From Raphanus sativus (taxonomy: Eukaryota; Streptophyta; Magnoliopsida; Brassicales; Brassicaceae): DNA of 64,000 bases. The translations under genes and the position numbers were made by a program. The DNA is taken from assembly GCF_000801105.2 (NCBI RefSeq), contig NC_079514.1, positions 30,677,075-30,741,074 on the forward strand. Direction: 5' to 3'. How positions within the stretch are numbered: position 1 is the first letter of the stretch; each line of letters begins with the position of its first letter. Under the pieces are notes generated by a model. The model made no database searches and was not told the origin of the DNA. It was given only the letters and a program-made list of their open reading frames with translations. This document shows, piece by piece, positions 9,352 through 20,110 of the stretch.

Positions 9352-9869
9352 AGGGGTGGGCAAGGAGCTGACCCAGAATTTTGAGGTATCCTTGATCCAC
9401 TCTGCTTATCATGGATAATCGATTTTTCGATTCAATATGATATGTAACTTTTTGGATATTCGGTGTCAAAAGCATTTAGAAAAATTAATATATTTTACCG
9501 AAAATCTAATTTGATCTACCAATCCAGTAAAATTAATAAAAATCATTTTTGTAAAAAATACTAAAAGAAAAATAAAATTTCAATATAAAGTAATAATATT
9601 TCACTAAAATTATTTAAAATTTGATATTTTAAAAAATTTAATGACTAAATAATTAATTTAGTAGATAAAAATACTAAAAATTATATATAATTTTATATAT
9701 ACATGTATATTACGGTTCAGATCGGATATTCTTTTTCTTTTAGTAAATATTTGTGATTTGCTATAAATATTGAATTTTAATATTTGTTTTGATTCGTGAA
9801 ATTACATATATCCAAATTTTTTAATTTGAATCGAAACAACTAATAGATCAAATCATTTGTCCATCTTAG
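9352..9869. mobile_element. GGGTGGGCA-ended non-autonomous element
   Basis: Starts AGGGGTGGGCAAGGAGC and ends TTTGTCCATCTTA, whose reverse complement TAAGATGGAC mirrors the start imperfectly. The inside is AT-rich without coding capacity. Same family as the elements at 456, 17284, 30947 and 54824. Confidence 0.55.
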
Positions 9870-10298
9870 TCTCATCTTCTAAGATGGTTGAATTGTTGGT
9901 TCCTTAGTTTATATGGGCCACACAAACTTGCTCCAAGGTGATGATATAATTATGACAAATGGGCCGAGGGACAACCGGACAAGTTATAGTGCTTATTAAG
10001 AGCATCTCCAACAAGGAACTTCATTTTAAGGGCCAATGATCCTCAAAATGAGGGTTTGAGGATGGGTTACTCCAACAAGGATCTTCAAATTTATTTTTAG
10101 AATTTTATGTAATTTGCATTTCAGTCCCTAACTTTAATATAGATTAACTATCATCATTATATTTTTCATAGATAGATAGTACATACACACTGAAATTATA
10201 AACATAATATTTATAAATACAATTTATTATAACACAAAATTACATAAAATAATAATAAAACATAGATTAATTCATAAAAATATAGAAAAATACAAATT

Positions 10299-10574
10299 AC
10301 TCATTATTGCCATTTCCATAGTATTCCCATATATGATCAATCAACGCATTTCGAAGTAAGAAATGAGCTTCTCAATTTTTTATCTGAAGATTACGAGTTA
10401 AAAACTGTTGGAATCGAGCATTTTCATTTATCGCCATTTCAACGGTTGCTTGTGGTGCCGGTCTTGCATCTCTAACGTGATTATCATGTTATGCATAATA
10501 ATGCATGCTGTCATTATATCATGCAGTACCTGTTTTTGCCAATAACGTGATGATTCCGCCACGATAGCAAATTT
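10299..10574 (-). pseudogene. PIF/Harbinger transposase C-terminal remnant
   Basis: Minus-strand frames read FAIVAESSRYWQKQVLHDIM and TACIIMHNMI, then after a shift ENARFQQFL, and finally AHFLLRNALIDHIWEYYGNG before a stop. These match the end of the plant PIF-type DDE transposase (Plant_tran family). The catalytic N-terminal two thirds is deleted, and frameshifts separate the pieces. Confidence 0.75.
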
Positions 10575-10580
10575 TGATTG

Positions 10581-11009
10581 TAAAACAACGATGATGGTGG
10601 ATCAAATTCATCACAGCGTCTCATTGGATCGAAGAAAGCAAAACTGAAAAGAAAACTTGATCAAGGTAATAACTCATCTACAGCTACTACGGTTTCATCA
10701 AATGAGGAAATCCTTAGTTTCTTAAAGGAAAATGCAACAACTAGAGAAAAAAATTACGAGATGGCCCAATTGCGTATACAAAATCAAGCAAAGAAATTAG
10801 CATTAAAAGAAATAGATCAAGAAAATAAAATACTGCTAACGAGTTTAAGCTCTATCGATGATGCTAATACACGTGAGTTTATTCGATCTGAACAAGCAAG
10901 AATCATCCAGAAAAGAAGAGAGCAACAACAGTCTCCTAGTACACCAAATTTCTATGGACCATATTTTGGTGATCTTGGAGGCTCGGGATCAAATCTACCT
11001 GATTATTAA
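10581..11009 (+). pseudogene. PIF/Harbinger ORF1 (NAM-associated domain) C-terminal remnant
   Basis: An open frame from about 10581 to 11009 (stop) reads QRLIGSKKAKLKRKL, then a helical stretch with RIQNQAKKLALKEIDQENK, and ends with FGDLGGSGSNLPDY. The RPIG-x-KKAK start and the long charged helix match the NAM-associated domain of the ORF1 (Myb/SANT-like) DNA-binding partner encoded by plant PIF/Harbinger elements. The N-terminal Myb-like part is missing. Confidence 0.7.
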
Positions 11010-11196
11010 TATCAGTGTATTGATTATAATTTGTGTAATATATATGTGTGTAATATTTATTGTAAAATATTTAGTCTTGTACTTTTGATCTTTAATTTGT
11101 AATATATTGTTAAATTTAATATAAATGTTCTGTGAAATAATAAATATCTTTTAAGTAATATTTTTTATTTATTTATTTTATTTTAATTTTAACATA

Positions 11197-11205
<9 letters not shown>

Positions 11206-11265
<60 letters not shown>

Positions 11266-11292
11266 ATATATATGTATATATATCTGTATATA
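11206..11292. repeat. (TA)n microsatellite with TG interruption
   Basis: A run of about 20 TA units is followed by TGTGTGTGTGTG and more TA. It lies inside the Harbinger element between ORF1 and the right terminus. Confidence 0.95.
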
Positions 11293-11890
11293 TAAGATAT
11301 ATTTAAAGATTTAAGTGAAATATAGTTACAAGGATGAAAGTAATAAAAAAATTAATATTAGTACAAATATATGTAAGTTACAAATTTATAAGGACTAAAT
11401 TGAAAAGTAAATAGTGTTTTGAGGGCCTGAATAGTGGAACCTCAAATTTGAGGTTTCACTATTCAGACCCTCAAAATTTGAGGATTTAAGGATCTGTTGG
11501 AATGACAAAAACCTTAAAATTTGAGGGTTTGAGGGTCTGTTGGAGATGCTCTAAGTTCATTATGATGTCTCAAAGTCGAAGTCATTTAATACACTTTAGC
11601 TAGGTGCATGAAATCTCTTTGGACCCTGATGTGTCTCCACCAAATCAACCCATCGAACTCTAGATAAGAGAAGCGTGAACCTGTCGCTTTTACTTTCTAA
11701 CGAACTTTGGGGAGAAATGAATAATCAAGAAAAGTCGAATAAAAAACTGACCAACTGTTCAAATATATCACCGCCACTTGATCCAATGGTTACATGACAC
11801 GTACCTTTATTACTTTCTTAAATTCTTCTAAAGTTGGGCACTAGACAAGTAATGTAGTTTCATTCCAACAAGTTAAAGCAGACAGATAAG

Positions 11891-12060
11891 AACTGGCGGA
11901 TGTAGAACAATTTTTTCGTAGGGCAAGTCGTATGTAAACTTAATAAACATGGCTATAATATGATATTAGTAGGAGAAAATTTTATGAGATATTTTATACA
12001 AATTTTGAAAACTTCATGGTGCCACTTGCCATTTCCTTGGCTAACCTACACCCGCCATTG
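11891..12060. mobile_element. 170-bp MITE with perfect 8-bp target duplication
   Basis: The left end ACTGGCGGATGTAG and right end CTACACCCGCCATTG are inverted repeats, and CAGATAAG lies directly on both sides (11883-11890 and 12061-12068). An 8-bp duplication and short inverted ends point to a hAT-type MITE. No coding capacity. Confidence 0.8.
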
Positions 12061-12068
12061 CAGATAAG

Positions 12069-14500
12069 ACCATGTATAAGTTATAATGATTGTATGAATT
12101 CAACTATCCTAATTCACATTTTCCACAATTCTCTTTTACCTATTAATTCAACGCATATATAAATTTTATATTTGTAATAGTTTTGTTTAATAAATTTGAC
12201 ACCTTAATAAATGTTTTATTTCTATAACTTTTTTTGTCAATTTTTTTTGTTTCTATGACTTGATAGTTATATATCAATTCAATAATTAAGTGTAAGTAAA
12301 CTAAATAATTAAAATGTTACAGTTCTGTAATTTTTTTTATTTTTATTCTTTACTATTTTCAAAAATAATGTTAAAATATTATTATTAAAATAAATATATG
12401 ATAGCATACTTGAGTTCATAGAACTAACATTAGTAAAAAATAAATTATAAGAAAATTGATGTTTTTATTATATATCTAAATGAAATAAAACTAACCTTTG
12501 TTTATAGATCATTAAAAACTAATAAATTTTAAATATAATTTTTATTCTAAAAATATATTTACTATAAAATAATTAAGCTTAAATTATTTGGTAAAAACAA
12601 AACTAGATAACCAATAATAATAGGACATATATCAGTGGGTTTCACTTTATTTTCTTTCAACTAGTTAAAAGTTAAAAAATATTTATTGCTTATGAATCTA
12701 TATATATATTATTTAATTCAACACCAACCTTATATTGGTTTACGTAGTTTTTTTGGTTTACGTAGTTGAATAAATTATTCAATGTGTTCGATGGTATGGA
12801 TTCAAAAAAATTAGTGATCAAAAATTTCTTTTCATTAATAGTGTAGAAAATAACATGAACAATTAGAATATTCTTGCTTATTTTAGTTAATCAATTATAC
12901 TTTTTTATACTATAAATATATTTTAATCATAATTACATATGATTTAAAATTATATAATAATAGTTAGATATAATCAAAACTAAAAGGCTACCACATAGTT
13001 ATTTCAACAATCTCTAATAGTTTAGTTATATTGAAATATAAAAAAAAGATTTAATGTGAACCAAAAGTTTATGAAAATTAAATTGATATTTTAATTTAGT
13101 GAAGATCATCATAATCACCTAAATAATAGACTATTGAACTATTTAACTACTATTCTGAGATTGTTAGATCATCTGGATAATCAATATTATTGTTTTAGTC
13201 CTGCAAAACATTATAAAACAGTCCTAAACGATTTCTTATTACCCGAATATTTAGTAGAAAATATTATTGTCCTTCAAGTATATTTATTTCACCTGAATTT
13301 TTCTTATAGAACCTTAAAACATTGTAGAAATATTCCTAAATGATTTTTGTGAATCTGTAAAACATTTGTTATTCAGACTGAGTTTGTTTAAAACTAAATA
13401 TTTGAAACCATTTTTTTGTCAAAAGAAACTGAAATGTATTTTTTCTTTTGCTTAGAAATTGAAATGAAAATTTCATCCGCAGATATAATATATTTTCAAA
13501 ACATCCATTAATTTCTATATTTTTTTCTTTTTGAGAAATAAAAAACATGTAAAGAGATTACGTCTTTAACTTGAAACATGAACGCATGCACCAGAGTTTA
13601 TCTTCTTAAGTATCCTAACTAGCAGTCTAGCATTAACGGGAAGAATTATTTCTAATACATCAACTTGTGTCAAAATGCTGTTAAATTTGTTCAAACAGAG
13701 TTTTCCAAATTACAGGAAGCCACGTATTTATTTAGTTGGCTTTTAGTCAAACAAGTTCCTCTCAAAGTCACATGAGTGCTGATCCTAAAATATTCGAAAT
13801 TTTAATACTAAATAAAATTCCGAATTCTAAATAATATATAAAAGTATGAAATGTCTGTTTGCCGGTGCAAAAACACATATACTTGCAACTGCTTGACACG
13901 GCCGTTAATTTACTTTCGTTACAAGTTAATTATAAGTGTTGGCGTATTTGTGAGAATTCGGCATTCAACTCTTTATAGATAGAGTTATCCAAACTATATG
14001 ACATGACTTAATCTCTTGGTCGGTTTGTTTATTACAAAAGGAGACAAGATCGAGCAACCAGATTATACGTGGCATAAGCCCCTTACAGGACAAGGACTAG
14101 AATGTTATTGACTTCTTATTTAGCTAGTTTAAAAATCAAATCCATTACAAGTCAGCTGACCAACCTTTTGGTCACAAACGTCATTTGATTTCACAAATGC
14201 TTACATTTTTCCACCTATTTTTTTTACAAGTTAACGTCTCTTAATATTTTCCGTTTTTTGAAAATGTCAATGCTTAATTGCCTATACAATAGATGTCAGA
14301 GAATTTTCCCAGATCTACTCGATCATATATGAATTTGGCAAAAAAAAAAAGAATTAGGCTTTTGGAGGTATCATTTATAATTATCAATAGGTTCACCGGT
14401 GATGATAACTTTACCTTTCACCCTGACATTCGTGAATGTAAATTTAACTATTATATTTCTTACACGTATCACGTATGGTTTAATAAACACTAAATGCATA
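12069..14500. other. AT-rich intergenic DNA
   Basis: No gene or clear transposon recognised. A 14-bp direct repeat TGGTTTACGTAGTT occurs twice near 12737-12770. Confidence 0.5.
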
Positions 14501-14890
14501 CTCATTCTAAGATTTGAAGTGGAACGGTTTACACTCTCTCTACTTTCTCCTCTGCCTTCTCTCTTCGACTTCCACCGCTGTGACATCGTCTCCGGCCGGC
14601 GGTTCCGGCTTCTCTAGCCGCCGCCGGTCCGGCTTCCGTTTTATATTTCTTTCTTTTCCTCTGTTGCATGTCGTTATCGGTGGAGATGAGATATTCGGGT
14701 TCCCTTTCCTATAGTTTTTTCCTGTGCCGGGATGAGGTCGCTTGTATAGAGCCATCGTCGCCGGGTTTTGGTCCCAGCATCGCATCTACTGGTAGATGGA
14801 TGGTTGGCTTGTTGACTCTGGGGCTGCGCCGTGTCTTTTTCGGAGGTGGTCGCCGGCTATTGTCGTTTCTCGTAGTATACTTATAAAATA
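14500..14890. other. GC-richer island of unknown origin
   Basis: GC content rises sharply, with clusters such as GGCCGGCGGTTCCGG and CCGCCGCCGGTCCGG. Several overlapping short frames exist on both strands but none resembles a protein I know. It may be the leader region of a LINE or another transposon. Confidence 0.35.
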
Positions 14891-15577
14891 TATTACTTTC
14901 ACCATCCATAAAGATGAATTTTTAGAAAGAAAAAAATTTCAAAATAGACTTTTTATATTATCAGTGTTTTTATCAACTAATCATGATTAATTGCAAACTT
15001 AAAAATATTTAAATTTATTAAATTCTTATGGTAAATAGATAATCACAAAATTATGTATTTATAACTAAAATTTAATATGTTTTATTGATATATCTCTGAA
15101 AAATCCAAAAATATATATTATTTTGGTACAGAGGGAGTATGATTTTAAGATATTATAATGCAATTTTTTAAAAATATAAATATTCAAAATTTAAACCTTT
15201 AAATTAAGTTTTAAAATCAAATAATAGAAACTGTTTCTATAGTTTCACAAAAACATTTAACTATTATTGAAACCCAAACTATTTTCATTTTTTCAAGAAA
15301 TATATTAAATAAATATATCTAAATTCTGAAAGGTTTTAAATTAAGTATATTCTAAAAATCTAAAACCCGATCAAATGTAAAACTAATTTTAAGTAGATTC
15401 CTAGGTAATTTTATGAGATTATCTTTTGTTTTCAATGGAAAATGCCAAAATTTCTTGTGAAGTTTGTGGAGTAAATATAAATTTAATTTAGTGTAAAACT
15501 AATAGGTATGCTATCTAGCAGATTACATAAAAAGTCAAAAGAATAGATATGCGGAGAAGTTTGATGTCAAAACAAAC
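14891..15577. other. AT-rich intergenic DNA
   Basis: No gene seen. A lone CAGAGGGAGTATGA near 15129 looks like one end of a Stowaway-type MITE whose partner end is missing. Confidence 0.4.
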
Positions 15578-15579
15578 TA

Positions 15580-16131
15580 CAGTAGAACCTCTATAAATTA
15601 ATAATGTTGGGACTTTGAAATTTTATTAATTTATAGAGATATTAATTTACAAAAGTTTCCTTATTTATAATTTTTCTATTTTTAAATATTTTTATTTATA
15701 AAAAAAAATATTTTATTTTACCGTATGTACATTATTTAAATTTTAGAAATTTGACTTTCATATTGTTTTATTATCTTATTTTGTGTATATTTTTATGTTA
15801 CATAGAATTGTTAAGTGGTTTTCGGTATAATTTTACCAAATATTATTAAAATATATTGAAATGTTAAGAAAAACAAAGAATTTTCATTGTGAATATAAAA
15901 CCAACAATATAATATTTAGCTTGTACTTATATAAAAATTATATATAGATAGATTATTAATTTATGATTTTAAGGGGACTATATATTTACATAGAAGTTTT
16001 AAAAATATTATTATCTTATTATTTTATCGATTTGTGTTATATTTAACACTAGTCCAATTTGGGACCGGCAAAATTTATTAATTTATAGAGATTATTAATT
16101 TATAGAGTATTAATTTATAGAGGTTCTACTG
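15580..16131. mobile_element. Emigrant-type (pogo-like) element, TA duplication
   Basis: Ends are CAGTAGAACCTCTATAAAT and its inverse ATTTATAGAGGTTCTACTG, each flanked by TA. Repeated TAATTTATAGAG motifs lie just inside both ends. This is the terminal sequence of the Emigrant MITEs of Brassicaceae, related to pogo/mariner elements such as Lemi1. At 552 bp with an AT-rich interior it has no transposase. Confidence 0.85.
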
Positions 16132-16133
16132 TA

Positions 16134-16987
16134 ACTGAAGAGTGATTTTAGTGTAGATTTTTTACTGTCCACATTTTAAATATCAGTAAAAAATATACAC
16201 AGACGTTTTTTAGTTAAAAATTACCAAAATATAAATTTTGTGTTTTCTGAAAATGAAAATTATAAGTTTTTTAGATGAAAGTAGAGAGCAAAGAGAGGAA
16301 ATGGGTTTTTGTTAGTGTAGTGTGACAAATAAAGAGATAAAAATTCATGTTTGAGCTTTAAAAACTTTAAATTGGCGTTCATAATTTTCGAAAAATGATG
16401 ATAAAAATATCTCAGGTCTTTATGACTTTATGCAATTTTAAAATTGCAAAAATGAAGTTGTACTTTTGTAAATACTGAAAAATTTAAAGATTACACTGAT
16501 TATGTTTCTTTGAAAAAAATCCTAGCCGTCAAGAGAGAAAAAGAAAGATTTTCATAGTTTCAAGCCGATAATCGGAGGCTTCTCCAGCTCCGACATCGGC
16601 TTGTTTAATTCGTTTTGTATCTCTTTTTCGGATCTGTTTCGTTTCCAGTCGCTGTTTTATTGCCAATTTATTTTGAATCTGACAAAGTTTTTTATTGTTC
16701 TTTTGTATGCTTCTTCCAATTGGTTTGGAAAGACAAAAATTTTGGTTCAGTTGAACTGTTTAGAAAAGGTAATTGACAGATCTACTGCGGATGGTGGCGA
16801 CTGGTCTTACCGGCTTCAATCGTTGATGGTTCTTCATTCGTTGGTGATGGAGTTCTTGCTGCAAACTATGGTTACTTCGAAAGGCAGCATGAAGTTCTAT
16901 GGAACGTAATTTTTTTGACTCTGATAATAGAGTAAAATAAAGAGTTGTCTTATCTCGGTGGCTCCTACTGGAGTAATAAAAAAAGAA
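16134..16987. other. Intergenic DNA, possible transposon remnant
   Basis: A GC-richer stretch around 16545-16900 encodes a 102-codon plus frame that matches nothing known. It abuts a Helitron-like end at 16988. Confidence 0.35.
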
Positions 16988-17020
16988 CTAGATTTTGATC
17001 CGCGCTTCAAAAGCGCGGGT
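16988..17020 (-). mobile_element. Helitron 3' terminus
   Basis: Reading the minus strand, a stem-loop with 8-bp arms (CCGCGCTT/AAGCGCGG at 17000-17007 and 17011-17018, loop of 3) is followed by CTAG at 16991-16988 and then T. A GC hairpin a few bases before CTAG with a T beyond is the Helitron 3' end rule. The body would lie to the right; I could not find its TC start. Confidence 0.65.
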
Positions 17021-17283
17021 ATTATTTTTCACTTTTATGAAGTATATTATTTGTTTGTAATTATTGAATTTATTTATTTTAATAAAATTTTATTTATAAT
17101 AAATTCGACACATAGAGTGTCTCTGGTAAACTATGTATTTCTCTAGTTTTGTTTTATTCGCTCTTCAATCAACATATTTATTTGGCTTGTTGTTAAAATA
17201 AATGATTATAGACTTTGATCTCTGCACCTCTGCGGATGTATATTTTAAAAAATATGATGATATTTGTTTTTCATATGATTATT

Positions 17284-17855
17284 AGGGTTTGGCAAAATGA
17301 ATCTGAGGAACAGAACTGATACCAATCCGTAAATATAGTACCAAACCTGAACATAAATTGATTAAATATTTGAATTATTCAAAATTTTGTTAGTTAGAGA
17401 ACCGAATTAGATCGGAACCGAAGTATTCGTGTACCTGAATTTATCTAAAAATAGATTTATATACTTATATATTAATTATTTTATATTTAACGTATATAAA
17501 AGATCAAGAATGATATTTTTTAATTGGTTTAAAATACTTAAAAATATATATAGATAGTCAAAAACAAATATCTGAAATAGTTAAAGTATACTCAAATCAC
17601 CAAAAATATTTAAAATAATTATTGATTTCGTATCCAAAATTTTAAATCAAACCAATTGATATGTTAAGCTTAGGTATTCTGATATATGTTATTTAAATAG
17701 GTTATCCAAACTCAAATCAAACCCGCAAAGATCCGAATCAAACTCAAACAAAAATTTAGAAACATCCTAATAGGACTTAAATCTTTGACCTCGAAAACCC
17801 GAAACGCAAACCGATCAGAACCAAACCCGTATGGATGTCTGAAAATCCATCCTTA
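17284..17855. mobile_element. GGGTGGGCA-family element, diverged
   Basis: Begins AGGGTTTGGCAAAATG and ends GAAAATCCATCCTTA, imperfect inverted ends of the same type as the copies at 9352 and 30947. The inside has scattered AACCGAA and CCAAACTCAAATC motifs. No coding capacity. Confidence 0.5.
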
Positions 17856-18645
17856 GTCATTATTATATATCGTATAATTTCATCATATAATTAATCGTAT
17901 TTTATATGTACCATCATATAAGTAATCATATAATTAATAATATTTAATACATATCATCGTATAAATAATTATATATATTATATTTTAAAAACTTAATATG
18001 AAATATAAAAACCATAACTTGAGTTGTTATTTCAAATTGGGCTTTGTATTGTATTTTTCTTATATATATTGACAACATTCTTTTATAATAGACTTAATAA
18101 CTTAAACCCATTACTTTTTCTATTTAATACTACTATCTTTGTTTCCAAACAAAATTATTTTTTTTTAAAAAGACTACAATCCATGTTTCCAAACACACCA
18201 AATTTTTTTAATACTCTTATCCAAGTATCCAAACACACCGAAATTGTACTTCAGATTTAATAAGATAGATGACAATCGTTTTCAACTAACTCTGAAGCGC
18301 GATACTTTTGGATTAATACGAAGATTATCTCCTTTGAGATTCATCTATTCCAGAAACAAATATGATGCTTTTATATGAAAAATCTTTAGTCATCTATACG
18401 TAAAATAGATGTGTTAGTTTATTTTGGATCCCTACTGGTGTATCTCTTTTCTATGTTGGTTTTCATTGTTTAGAATTCTTTACCTTGAAGACTTAATAAT
18501 ACAATTCAGCGACAAAAAGAAGTAAAAGTAAAATGTATTAGAAAAAGTTTAATTTAATTTTAATTTTATATTAGAAAAAATATTAAAACAACTCCCTCTG
18601 TTTCAAACAATTATTCAATAATTATAACATTAGAAACATAAAATG
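17856..18645. other. AT-rich intergenic DNA
   Basis: No gene recognised. A 78-codon AT-rich frame at 18024-18260 has no recognisable features. Confidence 0.4.
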
Positions 18646-18647
18646 TA

Positions 18648-18884
18648 CTTCCTCCGTTTCTTATTGTAAGTAGTTTTAACAAAAAAAATTGTTTCACAAT
18701 ATAAGTAATTTTAATATTTCAATGCAACTTTTGTGTTTATTAAATAGTGTGAGACAAATTAAATTATGTGGACTATTTTATAATTGGTTGATGTTATATA
18801 TTAAATGATACTTTTTAACAAATAATTACTTTCTTAATATTAGTGATTTTTGTCAAAATTATCTACAGTTTGAAATAAAGAGAG
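18648..18884. mobile_element. Stowaway-type MITE
   Basis: Ends CTTCCTCCGTTTCTTATTG and CAGTTTGAAATAAAGAGAG are imperfect inverted repeats flanked by TA (18646-18647, 18885-18886). CTCCCTCCGTTTC with a TA duplication is the Stowaway/mariner MITE signature in plants. Confidence 0.7.
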
Positions 18885-18994
18885 TACTTTTCATATAATG
18901 ATGAACCAATTTATTTTTTCTAAAAATTCTAAGAACTATCTAGAGGATGACATGTAAATACAAAAAAATGGTGTAATAATTCATAATTAATATA

Positions 18995-19175
18995 CAGTAT
19001 AACTTATATAAATTAATAATCTATAAATTAATATCTCTATAAATTAATAGAATTTTATAGTCCCAAATTGAGTTTTGGTTCAATTAATATTTCGATAAAT
19101 TAATAATCTCTATAAATTAATAAAAAATTAATTTTAGTGTAGTCCTAACATTATTAATTTATAGAGGTTTTACTG
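18995..19175. mobile_element. Short Emigrant-type MITE
   Basis: A 181-bp element flanked by TA, starting CAGTATAACTTATATAAATT and ending TTATAGAGGTTTTACTG. It is a shorter relative of the element at 15580. Confidence 0.8.
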
Positions 19176-19937
19176 TATAGGGGATATTATATGATGATTT
19201 CATCTTGATTAGTGTTAAAAGAAAATAAAAATAGATATGAAGGAATCAGTCAGAGACAGAGTAAACCTAATTTATTTTCTGTGGACAAAAAAAACCTAAT
19301 TTATTTCCTATATCAAAGATAAATAATTGTCTCAGAATCGGATATAAAGATACATTAGCATAGGTTCATATCAAATCTTTAAATGATTATATACACGTTT
19401 CCATTTTTAATAAAGGAATGTGATGGTTTTAGTGAATCAAGTATTGTAGGCGTTTCAGAAACATTAAACATCCGAATCAATTAGACATGTAGTTTAGGCA
19501 ATAAAATAATCTAATTGAAAATAAAATACTATAGATGTATTTTTCTTAAATAATTGTAGGAAAGAAAAATAAGTGAAACAAATTGAATACATATTTCAAT
19601 ATTATTGTCATAGATTCATTGGTCAACCGACATGAATTAGTTTGGTCGGTAGACAAATTAAAAAATGGAAATATGATACTTTTTTTTGTCAACAACGGAA
19701 TTATACAATATATACAAACCAAAAATTTGCCTAAAGGCCATGCGTCTAGAACCGTCTGTATTAAATATTTTAATTCTCTTCTCATTAATTACTAACTACC
19801 AAATCTAATGGTAGCAAATCAAACGTACCCCACTTACAGATTTCAAAAGAAATCAAACAAATATATCAAAATATATGCAAAAGAGAGAATTAGGTCCCAC
19901 TTTCTTACTCATTCCCTTACATGTCGTCATATCAAAT
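19176..19937. other. Upstream region of RS5
   Basis: AT-rich DNA between the MITE and the RS5 core promoter. The short open frames on both strands here look like chance frames. Confidence 0.4.
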
Positions 19938-19950
19938 CTATATAAGTATA
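19938..19950 (+). promoter_or_regulatory. Probable TATA box of RS5
   Basis: CTATATAAGTATA lies about 165 bases before the RS5 start codon, at a usual distance for a ~130-base leader. A second similar motif at 20036 falls inside the presumed leader. Confidence 0.5.
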
Positions 19951-20110
19951 TTGACATTTCCAAACTCTCTTCCAATCCATAATCTCATCAGATAATCGCA
20001 ATTAGGGGAAGTTTACAAGATCCATTTGTCTCCGCGACTATATAAGTAAGTTCGTTCTTCTTCCTTCACCAAATCCAACTTAACCTAAAACCCACTCCAT
20101 CACAGCTAAA

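Larger units (their letters stand above)
10000..11551. mobile_element. PIF/Harbinger element with TAA target duplication
   Basis: Both ends carry GAGCATCTCCAACA in inverted orientation (10000 and 11551), flanked by TAA on each side (9997-9999 and 11552-11554). Subterminal repeats of the form CCAACAAGGATCTTCAAA lie at both ends. TAA/TTA duplications and this terminal motif are typical of Tourist/PIF-Harbinger transposons. Inside are remnants of both usual genes in convergent order: a transposase C-terminus on minus and an ORF1 C-terminus on plus. It is thus a deletion derivative of an autonomous element. Confidence 0.85.

Noticed and set aside
14293..14990. Cluster of overlapping open frames on both strands
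   Set aside because: They overlap one another in a GC-rich island, show no conserved motif, and have no splice or promoter context.
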